Assembly: GCA_913062575.1 (NCBI GenBank) | Contig: CAJXVT010000005.1 | Span: forward strand, 1-64,000 | Length of the DNA: 64,000 bases | DNA from: an uncultured Flavobacteriaceae bacterium | GTDB lineage: Bacteria > Bacteroidota > Bacteroidia > Flavobacteriales > Flavobacteriaceae | Direction of reading: 5' to 3' | Part shown: piece by piece, positions 61,295 through 64,000 of the stretch | Layout: every line of letters starts with the position of its first letter | Numbering within the stretch: the first letter of the stretch is position 1 | Position numbers and translations under genes: made by a program | Notes under the pieces: generated by a model | Told to the model about the DNA's origin: nothing | The model's database searches: none | Seen by the model: the letters and a program-made list of their open reading frames with translations, nothing else

Positions 61295-61425
61295 TTTTAA
61301 AAATTATACTCAATGATACGGATTTCCTCATTAAAAACAAATCATTTTGTAGTATCTTGCTGTATATTATGATAAATTATAAACGCTTCGTTTACAATTA
61401 TAAAGAATAAATTTTTTTAAAAAAT

Positions 61426-62742
61426 ATGGAAATTATCACTCAAGCCTTTATATTATTAGTTGGTTCTGCAATAGGTTTCTTTGTTGGAAAACACTTTTCT
61501 AAACTAAAATTTGAAAAAGAAGCATCTACTTTAGAAGAAAGACAACGTTTAGCAATTGAACAAAAAACGGAGTTAGAGAATAAGCTACTCAATGCTTCTG
61601 ATGAAAAAGAAGACATCAGAAAAGAGAAAGAGTTGTTGGTTATTGAAAACACCAAGTATGCATCTGAATTAGAGAACTTAAAAGAGAAACTTACAGAAAA
61701 CAAGCAAGAAGTAGAAAAATTACAAGAGAAGTTTACCAAAGAATTTGAAAATTTAGCCAATAAAATACTGGAAGAAAAGTCGACCAAGTTTACTGCACAG
61801 AATAAAGAAAACATGCAAACGATTTTAAATCCACTGCAAGAGAAAATCAAATTATTTGAAGATAAAGTTGATAAAACTCATAAAGAAAGTATTGATTATC
61901 ACGCTGCTTTACGTCAACAAATCTTAGGTTTAAAAGAGATGAACTTACAAATGAGTAAGGAAACCATCAACCTAACAAAAGCCTTAAAAGGCGATAGTAA
62001 GACGCAAGGAAACTGGGGCGAATTAGTGTTAGAGCGAGTTCTTGAAAAATCTGGTTTAGAGAAAGATAGAGAGTATCATGTGCAGCAAAGCTTCACTACA
62101 GAAGAAGGTGCAAGAGTGTTACCAGATGTAGTGATTAATTTGCCTGACAATAAGAAAATGATTGTCGATTCGAAAGTTTCATTAACTGCCTATGAGCAAT
62201 TTGTAAACTCAGAAGATGAAAAGGAAAAAGAGCGTTTCTTAAAAGAACATGTTGCTTCTTTAAAACGACATGTAGATCAATTGAGTGCTAAAAAATATGA
62301 AGACTTATACAAAATTGATTCTCCAGATTTTGTACTATTATTTGTACCAATTGAACCAGCATTTGCCATTGCTTTAAATTCTGATAACACCTTATATAAT
62401 AAGGCTTTTGAGAAAAACATTGTAATCGTTACTCCTACAACATTATTAGCTACGCTTAGAACTATTGATTCTATGTGGAATAATGAGAAACAACAACGTA
62501 ATGCAATAGAAATTGCTAGACAGGCTGGTGCTTTGTATGATAAGTTTGATGGATTGTTAGCTGACTTAATCGGAATTGGTAAAAAAATTGATGCTTCTAA
62601 AGCAGATTATAATGCTGCTATGAACAAATTAGTTGATGGAAAAGGAAACCTAATTACTAGTGTAGAAAAAATCAAGAAATTAGGTGCTAAAGCAAAGAAA
62701 TCTTTACCAGAAGCCATTATAAAACGTGCAGAAGATGAGTAA
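61426..62742 (+). CDS. rmuC: DNA recombination protein RmuC
   Basis: N-terminal TM, coiled coil, GDSKTQGNWGELVLERVLEKSGL, VDSKVSLTAYE, IEPAFAIAL. Confidence 0.95.
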   Translation: MEIITQAFILLVGSAIGFFVGKHFSKLKFEKEASTLEERQRLAIEQKTELENKLLNASDEKEDIRKEKELLVIENTKYASELENLKEKLTENKQEVEKLQEKFTKEFENLANKILEEKSTKFTAQNKENMQTILNPLQEKIKLFEDKVDKTHKESIDYHAALRQQILGLKEMNLQMSKETINLTKALKGDSKTQGNWGELVLERVLEKSGLEKDREYHVQQSFTTEEGARVLPDVVINLPDNKKMIVDSKVSLTAYEQFVNSEDEKEKERFLKEHVASLKRHVDQLSAKKYEDLYKIDSPDFVLLFVPIEPAFAIALNSDNTLYNKAFEKNIVIVTPTTLLATLRTIDSMWNNEKQQRNAIEIARQAGALYDKFDGLLADLIGIGKKIDASKADYNAAMNKLVDGKGNLITSVEKIKKLGAKAKKSLPEAIIKRAEDE

Positions 62743-63280
62743 ATCATTTAAAAAAGCCAAAGACTCACACATCACAATTTCTGAGTTAATGTTACCTTCT
62801 CATTCTAATTTTAGTGGTAAGATTCATGGTGGGTATATTTTAAATTTAATGGATCAAATTGCTTTTGCTTGTGCTTCTAAACATTCTAGGAATTACTGTG
62901 TTACTGCATCTGTAAATAAAGTCAATTTTTTAAACCCTATTGATGTTGGAAACCTTGTTACTTTAAAAGCTTCAGTAAACTACACAGGCAAAACCTCTAT
63001 GGTTATTGGTGTTCGAGTGGAATCTGAAAATATTCAAACAGGAGAAATCAAACATTGTAATTCTTCTTACTTTACAATGGTTGCAAAGAATGAACTAGGG
63101 AACAATGCGCTGGTTCCTGGTTTAATTTTGGATACCGAAGATAGTATTAGACGTTTTTCTAGAAGTATTCAGCAACAACAAGAAGCAAGAAGTAGATCAA
63201 ATTCATTTAAACGATCTGAATTCAAAATCAAAGATTACTTACAACTACTAGATAATCATAACGCAAAGGTTGAATTTTAA
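62726..63280 (+). CDS. Acyl-CoA thioesterase (hotdog fold)
   Basis: SNFSGKIHGGYILNLMDQIAFACASKHS, VNFLNPIDVGNLVTLKASVNYTGKTSM. Confidence 0.92.
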   Translation: MQKMSKSFKKAKDSHITISELMLPSHSNFSGKIHGGYILNLMDQIAFACASKHSRNYCVTASVNKVNFLNPIDVGNLVTLKASVNYTGKTSMVIGVRVESENIQTGEIKHCNSSYFTMVAKNELGNNALVPGLILDTEDSIRRFSRSIQQQQEARSRSNSFKRSEFKIKDYLQLLDNHNAKVEF

Positions 63281-63283
63281 AGC

Positions 63284-64000
63284 CTATTTTAATTTCTTTA
63301 CCAACTCCCCAACAGTTAATCCTTGAACAATTATTGAGAATATCACAACGATATAGGTAATTACCAAGAACAAGTCTCTGTGCATGTCATTAGTCAATCC
63401 TAAAGCCAAGGCAATGGAGATTCCACCACGTAAGCCTCCCCAAGTCATAATTATATTTGTATTAGGCACAAAGTCCAGTTTCTTTTTAAAAATATTAATA
63501 GGCACTAACAAGGATAAAAAACGACAAGCTAATACGAGTGGGATAGCAATTAGTCCAGCAATGATATAATCTCCTTCTATAACCAATACCAACATTTCCA
63601 TACCAATCATTACAAATAAGATGGCATTTAATAAAATATCTATCAATTCCCAAAATTTATCTACATAACGCTCTGTTGTTTTTGACATAGCTGTATCTCT
63701 AACCGTATCATTTCCTACAATCAATCCCGCAGTTACCATGGCCAACGGCGCAGATAAATGTAATTTCTGGGCCAACACCGTCCCTCCCATTACAGCAGCC
63801 AATGTTATAATTACTTCAATATCATAATCATCAATAGATTTTAATAACCTGTATGTTATCCATCCTAAAATAGCTCCTAATAAAATTCCTCCAAGCACTT
63901 CTTTTCCAAATAATTGAACGATATCCATTACAGCAACATTTTCTGTTCCAAAAGAAGCAATCTGAAATATAGTTAAGAAGACTACTACTCCAACACCATC
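63284..64000 (-). CDS. Sodium/proton antiporter (CPA1/NhaP-like), truncated at the window edge
   Basis: The frame stays open to the edge (..DGVGVVVFLTIFQIASFGTENVAVMDIVQLFG..); TWGGLRGGISIALAL motif. Confidence 0.9.
   Translation of the reverse strand, partial: DGVGVVVFLTIFQIASFGTENVAVMDIVQLFGKEVLGGILLGAILGWITYRLLKSIDDYDIEVIITLAAVMGGTVLAQKLHLSAPLAMVTAGLIVGNDTVRDTAMSKTTERYVDKFWELIDILLNAILFVMIGMEMLVLVIEGDYIIAGLIAIPLVLACRFLSLLVPINIFKKKLDFVPNTNIIMTWGGLRGGISIALALGLTNDMHRDLFLVITYIVVIFSIIVQGLTVGELVKKLK

Noticed and set aside
61440-61850. 136-aa Ser/Phe-rich minus-strand ORF in rmuC
   Set aside because: Mirror of the Lys/Glu-rich coiled coil of RmuC, a typical artefact.
1-64000. CRISPR arrays, prophage, integrative element or restriction-modification/defence island
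   Set aside because: No regularly spaced repeats, cas genes, integrase, phage structural genes or defence nucleases recognised.

Overview
The window looks like an AT-rich chromosomal segment from a Bacteroidota genome, most likely Flavobacteriaceae (inferred from gene families, TAnnTTTG-type promoter boxes and the absence of Shine-Dalgarno-like starts). I see no rRNA, tRNA, CRISPR array, prophage or intact transposase. Well-supported genes include an ABC permease/M1 peptidase fusion with its ATPase, two LytS/LytTR-type two-component pairs, a fused E1 alpha/beta 2-oxoacid dehydrogenase, an ECF sigma/DUF4252 cluster, a tandem S41 protease pair, pepT, lysA, the thrA-thrB-thrC operon, glutaminase, topoisomerase III, a subclass B1-like metallo-beta-lactamase, gcvT and rmuC. 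Main points for a second look: (1) a cluster of DUF4395, an unannotated 45-aa sORF, an ArsM-like methyltransferase, a CxxC DsrE protein and a cysteine desulfurase, divergent from a hybrid sensor/AraC regulator (34.9-40.4 kb), a candidate uncharacterised sulfur/chalcogen module; (2) an unannotated Thr/Ile-rich leader peptide upstream of thrA (41366-41470), a likely attenuation leader with a possibly near-leaderless start; (3) a tandem S41 pair in which one copy has lost the catalytic Lys; (4) repeated TTAC-N4-GTAA palindromes around an XRE regulator, one covering its start codon; (5) gene ghosts at 7-14 kb, including a GH95-like/methyltransferase chimera and an orphan YitT C-terminus; (6) a dispersed repeat read in frame inside topB (VIASESKQS); (7) a composite repeat/terminator island after thrC. 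All family calls come from motif recognition by eye; no searches were run.
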